A stretch of 64,000 nucleotides of DNA from Archilochus colubris (taxonomy: Eukaryota > Chordata > Aves > Apodiformes > Trochilidae): positions 128,786,792 to 128,850,791 of the forward strand of contig CM041084.1 of the NCBI GenBank assembly GCA_023079485.1. The letters are read 5' to 3'. This document shows, piece after piece, positions 53,491 through 64,000 of the stretch (its first letter is position 1; every line of letters begins with the position of its first letter). Under the pieces are notes generated by a model. The model was not told the origin of the DNA and did no database searches. It was given only the letters and a program-made list of their open reading frames with translations. The translations under genes and the position numbers were made by a program.

Positions 53491-55919
53491 TTTGCATTTG
53501 TTAAGTGCAGACTGTATGCTTAACCTTGTACAAGAGGAGGATTAACAAGATAGTTCTTGTCTTAGTGAGGCACAAAAGATGAGTGCATAGTGCTAAAAAA
53601 TACTTTTTTATGCAAGTCTATTGGAAAACTGCATGTCTAAGGGCATGTGGGTTGGATGTTCAACACAGATTCAGAGCTTCCCACACACAGGACCAAGTGT
53701 GGAGGAAGATCTGACAGTAAGATTTTAGGTGGTGGACAGAGCTAATGTTGTTAAATGTTGTGTGGAGTTGAGGGGAAATGTTAAAAGCAGTGAAATCTAA
53801 ATTGGTCAGGTTGGAGCTGAGGTAAAAGGTGGCAAGAACTTGGTCTGCTCAATCACACTGAAATACTGACATAAAGGTGTTAAACTAAAAACTGTGTGAT
53901 AGCAGCAGCTGAGAGTGATGGTTACACCATAATGTAGCAGGATATCTAGCAGAGTTTGTGATTTTCGGTGTTCTTGAGAAACACTGAACCAACTGCAGAA
54001 CTGTGGGCAGACTGGTTAGTGTTTTACACATTGAATTGTTGCTTTGTGAGAAGAAGGTGTAGGGAGAGATGGTGAAAATTATAAGCTGCCCACAGCTGGC
54101 ATGGTCTTTAAAAGAATCAGTCTCAAGAACTTGGTTTGCTTTGTTAATGTGTTCTTCAAAGCACTGAAATAATTAGTTCTTGTTTTTTTTAATACCATTG
54201 TTATATAGTTTTTCATACAGTTTCATCAGGCTAGGAATCCCCTTAAAGGCCTTGCACTTTGCCACTGTAGCTTTATTTTAAATTTAGTCACAATGATGAT
54301 CATAAGTATTTATGATTTGGCAAAACAATATATACTGCCATGTGTATTACATCAGTAAAATTCTTCCAAAATGATTGTTAATAAAATGACAAAAATCTTT
54401 GGAGGCTGGCAGACATAAATCTTCAACAAATCAAAGAATGAGTTTTCTTTATAGAGTTTCTCAACTATTATCAGTATTTATACCAACAATGTATCGTGAT
54501 GTAATATATAATTTATCTAGAATTTCATTGTGCAGAAATACAATTCTAAGTCATTTAACAGGTAGGTAAGTGGAAATTTTGGACAATTTCCTGATTACAT
54601 GATTGCCTTTATTCAGCAGTACTTGTCAGAAAAGAAAACTAGTTCATGTGTTTAGGAATGCACTCTCATTTATTCTTTATCAAAGCTGAAAAAAAAAGGG
54701 TATGTCAAAGCATCTTTAACACAAAGTGTGTTTTGTATCACAGTTTCTGTAGATTTGCTTCTTTACACATACTGAAAAGTGTGTTCCTCAGAGTCTGCAT
54801 TTGTTTTTACCACTACTTTTTATTCTGTTGTTTATTCTATATATGGATTTACAAATTTGAACAAAAATAAACTAAAATGTATATTCTTCTCATAGTTACA
54901 TAGTTCCTTGACATCTGACTTCTATCATAGTGTTCCAATTTACAGCCATCATTGGGAAATATAAGTTTCAAGAAATGTGTATGATGTCCTGGTATAAATT
55001 ACTCAGAAAAAAATCCCTGTGTCCCATTTCAACTAGTCACATATACTTCATCATATATGGGGTGGGGAATGGAATAATATAATGATATAAGATTAAATTG
55101 TCTGTAAACCATACTGCTTTAGAAATTGTATCAAATGGGTGCATATAAGCAAAGAGAAGCAGAATTTTCCTTATGTTTCAAGTGCCTATTTCAGCATATC
55201 AAGGGTGATTGTTGCCACCTCAGTATTTCACTCAAAATTCTGGGCTTTATTCTCGAATTGTGTGTCTGATCTAATGACCATTGTGCTTAGTTTCTGCTTG
55301 CAGTGATGTCAGCTGGATAGACATATTTCTCATTGTCTCCATGTGCCAAATTTCATGTGCTGCTTGTGGGAGAAGGTATTCCATGAAATAATATTCCTTT
55401 AACAAAATTTGTTGCTGTAAGATATAAATCTATACGATAGTTTTATTACTCCATCTTCCCTTCTTCTGTGGTGTGTTGCATGGCAGAGTGGAGCCTATTC
55501 TACCATTCCAAATGGGAAATTTCTGTCATCCAGCTTCTTGCCAGGAGGGTGAATAGTGAGCTCTAAAACGTGATCTCCTCCTCCTCTTTTTTCTTTCAAT
55601 TAATCAGGAAGAGGACTTGAAATCACATTATTCTTTGTGAAGGAAAGGAAAAATAAGATCAGGAACTGTTGGCAGGTATGTTCCTGTCTTATCTTAGAAG
55701 CAGATACTACAGCTCACAACCTGTTCTGCTTGTATGTTTTTGTTTCTTGGCATTGTAGATGTGAAGTTAGGGTTGTCTTCAATTTATATTCTCCATTTCT
55801 GCCTGAAGTCCACTGACCTTCATTTATATGCTAAAGTGCTTCAGGGATCTGTTCACTTAGCTGGAATTAATGTTCAGATTATACTTTATTTGACTGTTTC
55901 TTAACACATTCTACAAGTT

Positions 55920-55943
55920 GTTCTGCAAGTCGTTCTGCAAGGC
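55920..55943. repeat. 12-base tandem duplication
   Basis: 'gttctgcaagtc' is followed directly by 'gttctgcaaggc'. Minor local duplication. Confidence 0.8.
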
Positions 55944-56087
55944 TGCAGCTGTTATACTGTGCATATAAATAGGCTATAGTTAAAAAAATCTATAGCAAGC
56001 CCATGTCTGATGGCTATTTTGTCATTCATTACAGTTCCCAAACATCAGATAAGCTTGGCTAAATAATTGAATTGCACCCTTAGCCAC

Positions 56088-56115
56088 TAAATATGGTGCA
56101 TTAAATATGGTGCAT
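56088..56115. repeat. Perfect 14-base tandem duplication
   Basis: 'taaatatggtgcat' occurs twice back to back (56088-56101 and 56102-56115) without a mismatch, which suggests a recent event or selective constraint. Confidence 0.95.
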
Positions 56116-59100
56116 CATGGATTAATTTCATAGTTTAACTTAATTAGACATATTTAAATGGTGAGTTTCAGGAAAGAGATGTGGGTAAGTGTAAGGAAAA
56201 ATAAAAAGCTGGCTTTGATATATCGGTTAAATTTCAACAGAATTTGTAAGGGGAGTGCTCTAGGTGATATGAAAATATGTAGACTTTATATTCACACACA
56301 ATTACCTGCTAGACATCAATGTACCAGCCCTCTCTGCCCCTGCAAAATACCCAGCAAGCCCTTCAAGGATGCTTGAGATTATTTGTTGCACAAATTCAGC
56401 AACAGGTGACTCAAATGACTTTCATTTGCATTCATCTGTAGAAGGTGTCATTCTTTCTGTACATTAAGAAGCCAGGGGATGTTCTCAGTTGCACTTCAGA
56501 ATGAGCTTCTGAATCTGGTGCTGACTGGACCAGGGTCCAGGTATGGAGAATGTGACTGCAAGTGTTGTCAGGGTCACGGAATTAAATACTTAATAGTCTG
56601 GAGGAGAGAACAGTAGTTCAGAATAATCATGGCAAATACATAGGAATCATTGGTGAAATAGGAATCATCAGGGTGGAATGTGATCTGCTTTGCTTTAGAA
56701 GCAGAAATTTCATGTGCAATATGCCTCTGGCAGGGGGGCTTGTATAAGGTCTTTGCTGCATTCTAAGAACAAGTTGTAAGGTTCTTAGGCCTTGGCAGGT
56801 GTGATAAAAATTGTGGCATAAAATTAATGAACATAAAATTAATGACATCCAGCTTTTTCTTAGAAAAGCTGTCCTAGCATGCAAGAAAGAATGTTTTAAA
56901 CAAGTCCAGAAGTTGGGGACTTGCAGGGTCACACTTGAAACACATGTTCATATAGATAAGTGGAGGCATCTAGTCAATCTTTCCTGAGTCCAAAAAGCTC
57001 AGACTCCTGAGAGAAGATCTGATTGTTTGACAGCTTTAATTGCTGCAGTTTCTTCCAAAATCCTCTGCACTGAGGACATGGCTTTGCTTATCTAATTATG
57101 TAGCACATTTAAAGCTTTTAGTGATCTTTCAGGATAGGATTCTGCAATATCACTAGGCATGAACATTAGCTATTTAAGATCCACCCAATAACATATAGAT
57201 GGGAAAATACATAATTTGCATGTCTCTCAAATTAAATCATTTGCTGCTAAATTCAGTTTTATTAAAGGCTAAAGGAATTCAAATTTGCGTTGAAAGCATG
57301 AAGAAATTTCGGCTTTGTTTTCTAATGGGAGACTTCTCCCTAATTGGGAAAGACTGTGTATATTTAAAAGAAAACCAATAAAAAAATTCCAGACCAAACC
57401 TATTCCTGCTTACCCTGAGAATCACTTAATGTATTACATTAAGATGATCTTTGAAAGCCACTAAGAAGCTGAAGAAAGAGAAGCTAGCCTGCAGTAATTT
57501 TAGATGTTTAAATCCAGTGGCACTGAAACTATTTAAATTGCTGTAAATACAGTTTTAGTGGTTTGAAAGAATCTTCTTTGTCTATAATTGCATTTTCATT
57601 TAATGTTTATCTCTTAGGAATAGATAAGGTTTCTTCTCTCAGGGTGTTGCAAAAAGATAGTAGCATAATTTTTATAACTTCATTTTGCTGCTTTGAGCAC
57701 TTAAAACCTCTTGTTGAATATTTGAAGCAGAGAACTGTTTTCTTTTTTGCCCCCTTATCTGAAAACACATATTTAATTGTAATGTGGTTCATAATTGCTA
57801 ATACCGATTTAAAACAGGGATGTTGAACCAAGCAGAAACAGAATCATGGGTTATCTTCACTTTGCTGAATAAATACAGTTGCTGCGTGGGTGCAACATTG
57901 ACCTAGCATTTGAATGCAATCACAAAAGGTAGTGTGGTGTCCTTCCCTCCATTTGACTCAAAAAGTCCATCTCTTGTGGTGTAGAATAAGAGACATCTTT
58001 GTCCTTCTCTTTCTTGGAGGATCAGATGCAGTTATTAGTACTCTGGATGCTAATCCACAGAAATTATTAATCTGAAATTATTAGCATAATGCTGTGCAAT
58101 TGCTCTACAGCTGACCTGCTGAATTAGTAATTAAGAAACCTCAGTTTATCTAAGGTTCTCTTGACAGTCCTGTGAAGAACTTCCATTTTCCCAGAGCTCT
58201 CTTCCTTTTCTCTGCAGTGTCTCAGGTTTAATTAAACCTTTGCCTCTAGAAGAAAATAAAATGGTTTTCTGGTACAGGCGTAATGAACATTCATCTCTGA
58301 AGATTTTATTCTGCAGGTGAAATTGAAATTGGTTGGACATGTATCAGTACATAAGATCAATATTTTAAAAATGATAAATCTAAAATGTTTATCACAATAC
58401 TCTTTGAACCTTGGAGAAAGGATATGAAAGTAACTAGCCTCTTTTTCAACTTATACTCTTTGTTTTAATGCTTTTTGAAAAGAATAAAAGGGAAAATAGT
58501 AGCATAGATAGATGGCAAAAATTATTCCAACTGAAGGCCGAAGGTATGAAATAATTTCACAGGCATAATAAATGGCACAAAAATACTTATTTGTGATGGA
58601 TAAACCCACTAGGTTTTGATGAATAAAAACAATAGATTTCCAACCTGTCATAGATTTACAAAAACATTGCTACTATGATATTAGGGTGGCACAATGTGAT
58701 CTCTATTTCAGTCCTGGACCTAGAGGTGCAGCCTTCACTACTGGAACACCACCCCCACAACAGGTAATCCAGTGCACTGTAGGTCTGCATTGGTAGGGAT
58801 GCCAAAATTCTATCTCCCTTCCCCTCACTTTATCCTGTCATTGTATAAAGCAGCAGCCTTCCCATAGATGTAACCCCCCCTGTCTGGTTCACCGCAGTCC
58901 CTTTTTGAACTGATGTGGATAGTCTTTCCTCCTTCTCCCATTTGGTTGAAATTAAGTGCAGGAAGAATTGTTTAGCTGTGTACTACAGCCAGATCCTTGC
59001 ACTGTGGCCTGCAGAGCACCAAATGATGGACACCTTTTTGGTAGTCGACGCGCTGAGTCAGCTGGGGGGCTGCAGTGGTGGGAAGAGGAAGGAAGTGCTG

Positions 59101-61336
59101 TGCAGGTCACGAGACTGTGACCTCTGAGGCTTTTTGGCACAGCCCTGAACAGGCTGTCATTCTGTGGGCCATGGTTTTGAATGAAAAGTTGTATTGAAAT
59201 ACCCATTCTGTTTCTAACTCTTCAGCCTTATTTATTTTTGTGATGCTCTAACTGTGCACCAGTTCTATGCTCCCCTTCCCAGTGTCTGCACCCAAGTGTC
59301 TGCATGGTGAGTGCCCCTTCCCCAGTGTGGCTGCTTTGGGCTCTGGGGGCTGCTGGCTCTGCAAAGGCAAGTCCTGGGGAAAACTGAAGGCAGTCTGGGT
59401 TTGCCACTGGTTGTTTCTAAAGAGATTTTTTCCTCTGCAGTTGACCACTTGATGCAATCCATGCAGTGCTAGCCGTACGAGGTACTTTTATTTAAATTAT
59501 AAATTTGAAGTAACTGCTCTCTTGAGTTCAAGGTGACCTACAAAGTTTTGCCTTTCCTACCCAGTGTTGTTACCTTATTTCTGATTTATGTGTTGGAAGG
59601 AAGTGAGGAGGGAAGTACTCATAGTTTCTCCTTCAGGTCTTTATGTGTTAAAGTAAGTCCAAAGCAACTGAATGTGGGAGCTGCTGTTCTGTCCTGAACC
59701 TCTCCATTTCCAAGCCAAAACCCAGAGGGACTAATCAAAGGCTGCTATAAGCTCATCTGACAGAATTTAGCCTTCTAGGTCAGTGTCCAGGTCAGAAGAT
59801 GAACCACTTGTGTTGCAATGTCAATAATTAAAAGAGAGACAACATTCTTGGTTCGTTTCTACTCCTTTCTGAAGTAGTCCCTGTGAGTCCTGAAGAAACC
59901 CTGATCATTCCATTCTCTCTTCCTGCTTTTCAGCAGCCTCAGAGGACTCAACACCAGTAACATGTGGATGAGACTAGTCTACATAATAATCTTTTCCTCA
60001 CCATGTATTTCTATAGTAATAAGATGAAGATTGTATCAATCTTGTGCTTAGATAAGATCAATTAATGAATGAAGAACTGCTAGATGAAGCTGAATTTGAT
60101 AGAGATTTCTGGTGGGACAGAAAGACTTTCTGAAAAATTTGCAAACCTTCTACTGCTGTCTTTTACCGAAGAAACATACTTTATACTGATAAATTTTATG
60201 TAGTCATATTAAAGGTATTAAGCTTCTCTGCTGCTCCTCTATTTTATGGCTTTTGCAATTTAAAAGCACAGCATGAAAACTGTAAATTCTGCAGGTATGC
60301 TCCCCTTGCATGATGGTCCACATTCTGACAAAGCTGTTTTAGGAGGTGTTACTTCTCAAAGTTGGTCCAACCCCATAGAATTAAATTCCTGAGGACTAAC
60401 TTTTACTGATCTTCTGTTCCAAAGAAAGGCAGCTTCCTTTGACCTCACTTTCTCTGCCACAGAAATACAGCACCATGTATATTTTCAAGCCCTGCTCTTC
60501 CAGCAACAATTAACAAAACTTTAGAAGACACTCCAAGATGTTTTTCTCCCCTTGGAATAGGTTAAAGGATAGTATGTGACAGGTACTCATGCTACAGGAT
60601 GATGCACTGCCAGTGAATGTTTAGTGTGTTCTTGTTACAGAGATTAATAGATAGCCAGGGATACTCTGATACTGCAGCTATGCATAAAGATTTTTTTATC
60701 TCTCTAATTTTGAAAAAAAACAACAGCTAAGGACAGATCTAGTATTAGATTTTACTCCCTCTTAAAATGTCTTAAATAGCAGGGAAAGGTGAAGCTTTGA
60801 AGTAGGTTGTTCCACCTGACTAAGGGGCACGAATCCCATGAAAATCTGAATTTAAAATTTAGGGCCTCCCCCCAGTAGCTAAGCTGGTAGGTGAACTCAA
60901 GATAAGAAGCAGGAAAATGCCATCTGGCTGAAGTTTTCTCAGTTTGTATCTGGGCTGCAGAAGTATTTGAGGAGACAATGTCTTTTTCCTGTCAGTAGCA
61001 CCTGGCCTGATCAGGCACTTGGAAATAGAAATCACTGGGGAGTAGCCTGGCATTTGTGTTTTGCCTTGTAGAGAAATTTATGTTCCTGTGGTGTACAGCC
61101 CTGGGCAGCCATCCCTGTGAGGGTTCATACACTGAACCCATCAAGTAAAAGAAACCCAAGTTCCCAATCCAAGCGTGCAAGTTCTGCTCCCAGATGAAGT
61201 AACGCCTGTGCTGAGGATTCTCATGGAATTTGTAGTTCTTACAAATGCCCAAATATTCATGGTGCTTGTAAACACAGCCTTAAGCTTACTTTGCCAAAAG
61301 ATGCAGTAGGCCAGATCCATGAGTCATTATATGTAT

Positions 61337-61371
61337 ATTTTTTTTCTTCTTTCTTTTTCTTTCTTCCTTTT
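61337..61371. repeat. Polypyrimidine (TTTC)n-like tract
   Basis: Thirty-five bases of T and C only, with TTTCTT units. There is no acceptor AG directly after it that leads into an open exon I recognise. Confidence 0.85.
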
Positions 61372-61530
61372 GCTGGAAATAAAACAGCTTTTAGAAGATT
61401 CAGCAAATACCAAATAGCAGCAGCCAGTGCACTGAGCTCTCATCCCACTCTTCTGCTGACTGCAGTAGTTTTCTGCAGAATGCAGGATTAAGAGCTGACA
61501 CTAGTGTCTTAATTTTAATGCTTTACATGA

Positions 61531-61587
61531 CTCCACTGTCCATTTTTAAATCAATTTAAACTCCACTGTCAATTTCTAAATCAAAAC
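61531..61587. repeat. Tandem duplication, 30-base unit
   Basis: Units 61531-61560 and 61561-61587 both start 'ctccactgtc' and share 'aaatcaa' at the same offset, with few substitutions. It lies about 60 bases before the CR1 tail at 61645. Confidence 0.88.
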
Positions 61588-61644
61588 CTCTACAGTTAGT
61601 TTGTCTGTCTCTGGACAGGCAGGAGACAACTGCCGGGTGAAATT

Positions 61645-61862
61645 ATCACAGAATCACAGAACTGTCATGGCTGGAAAAGAACTGAGAAGATAATGACTCC
61701 ACCACATCTCTGGGCAGCCCATTCCAGTGCTTGACTACTCCCTTAATAAAGAAATTCTTCCTATTATCTAGTCTAAACTTCCCCTGGTCCAAGTTCAGGC
61801 CATTTTCTCTAGTCCTGTTGTTATTTACTTGAGACAAGAGGCCAGCACCATGCAGTAGATTC
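61645..61862 (-). mobile_element. CR1 LINE fragment, degraded 3' end
   Basis: The + strand reads 'tcacagaatcacagaactgt', then 'tggctggaaaagaactgaga', 'catctctgggcagcccattc' and 'taataaagaaattcttccta', the reverse complement of a CR1 3' tail. The - strand frame keeps FRLDNRKNFFIKGVVKHWN and LPRDVVESL. It is more diverged than the other copies. The 5' limit near 61862 is uncertain. Confidence 0.85.
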
Positions 61863-63136
61863 TTCCTAGGAAAAAAGTCAGACTTCATATCCATATATGA
61901 GAATTTTAACTCACTTCTGCTTGAATCCTCCTTGTCCCAACCGAGCATGTCACTGAGTGAATAAAGTTACTTTTTCACTTACTGTGTCAGGAAAAGGGAT
62001 AGGGGGAAGAGATTTCTATTTTCATGTTCATATGAATGTGCCAGTACATTGATGAGGGGTATCTTAAGTACCAAGGAATATGTATTTTAAATATGTTTTT
62101 ATTAAAAAAACCCAAACAAACAAACCCAGTATGTGCTGAATCCTCTGTTTGTTTGAAAGCTTTGTGTTGCACAGCCTGGCTTGTATGCTTTGAGAAAAAT
62201 CTTTGGCTGGAAATGCATGTTCTGCAGTGAAATAGGAATATTTTTGTTTACTGAAACCTGCTTATTCCAAGAAGAGCTGCAAAACTTTGGGAGAAATTTT
62301 TGCTGTGTAAGATGCTTTGTTTCTGGGTGTGACAGCACAGAAACAATATGTATCTGGCATACTTAGGTCTGAAGTTACATTGTTCTTGGCGATCTCATCA
62401 GGAAGATATGCAGTGAATGTTATCAGAGCTGGAAATGGAGTGGAGCATGTATTTAAAAAACAATAACTAAAGATCAACTCACTTTTGCTTGAAATTTTAA
62501 TTTGGCTGAGTTCCTTAGAGGAGATTTTTATTTAAAGTATACCTAATAACCAAAATTATATCTACAAACTCCATTTTATTAAAGCTAATAACAGCTATGT
62601 ATTCAAGAAGCTGTGCAGAGGATGAGGTGCACTGAATAAATACAACAGATTAACTTACTGTTTATTGGGTCACATTTTTTGTCCCTTACCTCTACCCATG
62701 CAGTGTATTTTCTGCATTATTCTATGTTAACTGAACATACTTTCAATATTTAACTGTATAGATATGTCTTTTGAAACTTGTGGCACTGGTTTTGGTTTAC
62801 TGTGTCTTATGAGAATGAAAAACACTGCAACTGGAAGTAGATTTCATACTTTTGTTTTACTGTCTGGTTCAAAAGTGCATGTGAAAGAGGTTCCCAGAGA
62901 TGCTGCACTCAGAAACTATGACTCTTCTTAAGATAAAAGAAATGGTTATAATCCTTTCACTAGCTAATTTCTGCATGCTCTAAATGGATTGCTGTGTATC
63001 CACGAGAAAATGCTCATAGGAAAAAGAGTTTTCTGTTTATTGGATTTTGTGCAGCAATTACTAGGCTAGACAGAATGATTAATAAATGACTGGTTTAGTA
63101 ATTTGGAGCGAATCACTTTTGCTGTAACTGAATTAC

Positions 63137-63150
63137 AAAAAAAAAAAAAA
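63137..63150. repeat. Poly(A) run
   Basis: Fourteen A in unique sequence; no upstream retroposed body was recognised. Confidence 0.85.
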
Positions 63151-64000
63151 CCATGCAACAACAATACAAGGTTTTTACTGCAAAATTAAATATTTTAATG
63201 GTACTTTCTGTACTTGACAAGATAATGTACCCTTTTTAATAGAAATCATTGTACTGTGGCTTAGGAGAGGACTTGGGCTATCGTACAGAATTTGAATATT
63301 GTGGAGCTCTAGATTTATTAAGATGCCAGGAGTGATTGTTGTGAAGAAATTCATCCCCTTCTGCCTTTTTCAATGTGGTTTTAGTACTGAATTCCCCTAA
63401 TATGTTCTTGCCCAGCCTGTCATGTTGTGACAGCAAGCCTGCAGGATCAGCGCAGTGAAGCTGAACCTGCACCCTGTTAGTCTGACCAGCATGGGGAATG
63501 GAGCCAAGTAGAGATGCATCAAGACCCAGTTAGACCAGTTTTGCCCCAGGTGTAGTTTATAGAAGTCCACAGCACTGGGAGTGTCCTTGAATTTGGGAGA
63601 ACCAAGACAGATGTTCAGGAAGCAGCAGTTAGGTGACTGTGACAGAGATGTCCTGACTTCTGCTTGGAGCCTAAGACTGCTTTTAAAGGGGTTTGCAATC
63701 CTTATTTATTTCCCACCTAAAATAAAGTAGAAAGTTTCTCAGAGGAGGATATAGGTCAAATGTTTCAGGGTTCCTAGGAAGTGCTTAATCAGGAATGGTT
63801 CTTCTGCCCATCTTTCCCAGGCAGAACAACCAGAGGCGTTCCTGGGGATTAATTTCCTGACTTGGTTTGTGTCCTTTGTGCTGATCTCCTTTCCTCTAAA
63901 CTCACAGCAATCTCGGCTGAAGTTCCTTTGTAAGTACAGAATAGTTAACATTTGTCACACTGAGGGGTTTTCTTTTTAGATCTGTGCTTGTTTGGAGTTT

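Larger units (their letters stand above)
44968..64000 (+). other. CPQ intron 4, 5' part (at least 19 kb)
   Basis: The intron begins with GTAAGT at 44968 and runs past the window edge. I looked for the next CPQ exon, which should start with the block leading to His-Leu-Asp-Ser-Trp, and did not see it. The intron contains CR1 copies at 48190, 53078 and 61645 and the solo long terminal repeat at 51876. Stretches 44968-48189, 49021-51869 and 53491-61644 are unique AT-rich sequence with small repeats listed separately. The stretch 61863-64000 has only an A run at 63137-63150. The frame 47683-48009 follows a splice-acceptor-like 'ccttctgcag' at about 47799, but no family match supports an exon. Confidence 0.8.

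Noticed and set aside
1..64000. Strand bias of CR1 copies relative to CPQ
   Set aside because: Five copies lie on the + strand and six on the - strand, so no bias can be claimed.
1..64000. CRISPR array, operon, phage or bacterial defence system
   Set aside because: No regularly spaced repeats with unique spacers and no closely packed genes were seen. The gene structure is that of a vertebrate nuclear genome.

Overview
The window looks like vertebrate, most likely bird, nuclear DNA. It has introns with GT-AG borders, AT-rich non-coding sequence, and many CR1 LINE copies whose 3' ends carry the avian-type run of 8-base ATTCTGTG-like repeats. The species cannot be fixed from the sequence alone. 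A crocodilian or turtle is a weaker alternative, because the CR1 copies are relatively young and the introns are compact.

The only protein-coding gene I can support is CPQ (carboxypeptidase Q, also called plasma glutamate carboxypeptidase, a secreted or lysosomal M28-family metallopeptidase) on the + strand. Three coding exons are present: 6294-6720 with the start codon, 18204-18411 and 44760-44967. They splice into an open frame of exactly 281 codons with compatible phases. This is about 60% of the protein: signal peptide, propeptide, N-terminal part and the region before the catalytic core. The zinc-binding residues lie in exons past the right edge. The window therefore consists of the end of intron 1 (1-6263), intron 2 (11.5 kb), intron 3 (26.3 kb) and the first 19 kb of intron 4.

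The introns hold at least eleven CR1 fragments on both strands (near 1, 2635, 4915, 17068, 19257, 27148, 40283, 42866, 48190, 53078 and 61645). One at 2635-3695 joins an endonuclease-domain piece to a 3' tail with the reverse transcriptase part missing. One at 19257-20490 (- strand) keeps reverse transcriptase motifs but is frameshifted. The copy at 48190-49020 is among the best preserved. At 51876-52179 there is a solo long terminal repeat of an endogenous retrovirus, with TGTAG/CTACA ends, a 6-base target duplication and an internal tandem repeat of about 50 bases. There are also simple repeats, including a perfect 30-base TG/TA/CA palindrome at 13331-13360, and short tandem duplications.

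I found no bacterial-type operon, CRISPR array, tRNA or rRNA gene, and no sign of an undescribed system. Nearly all longer open frames are chance or lie inside CR1 copies. The longest stretch without a recognisable mobile element is 27.8-40.3 kb.
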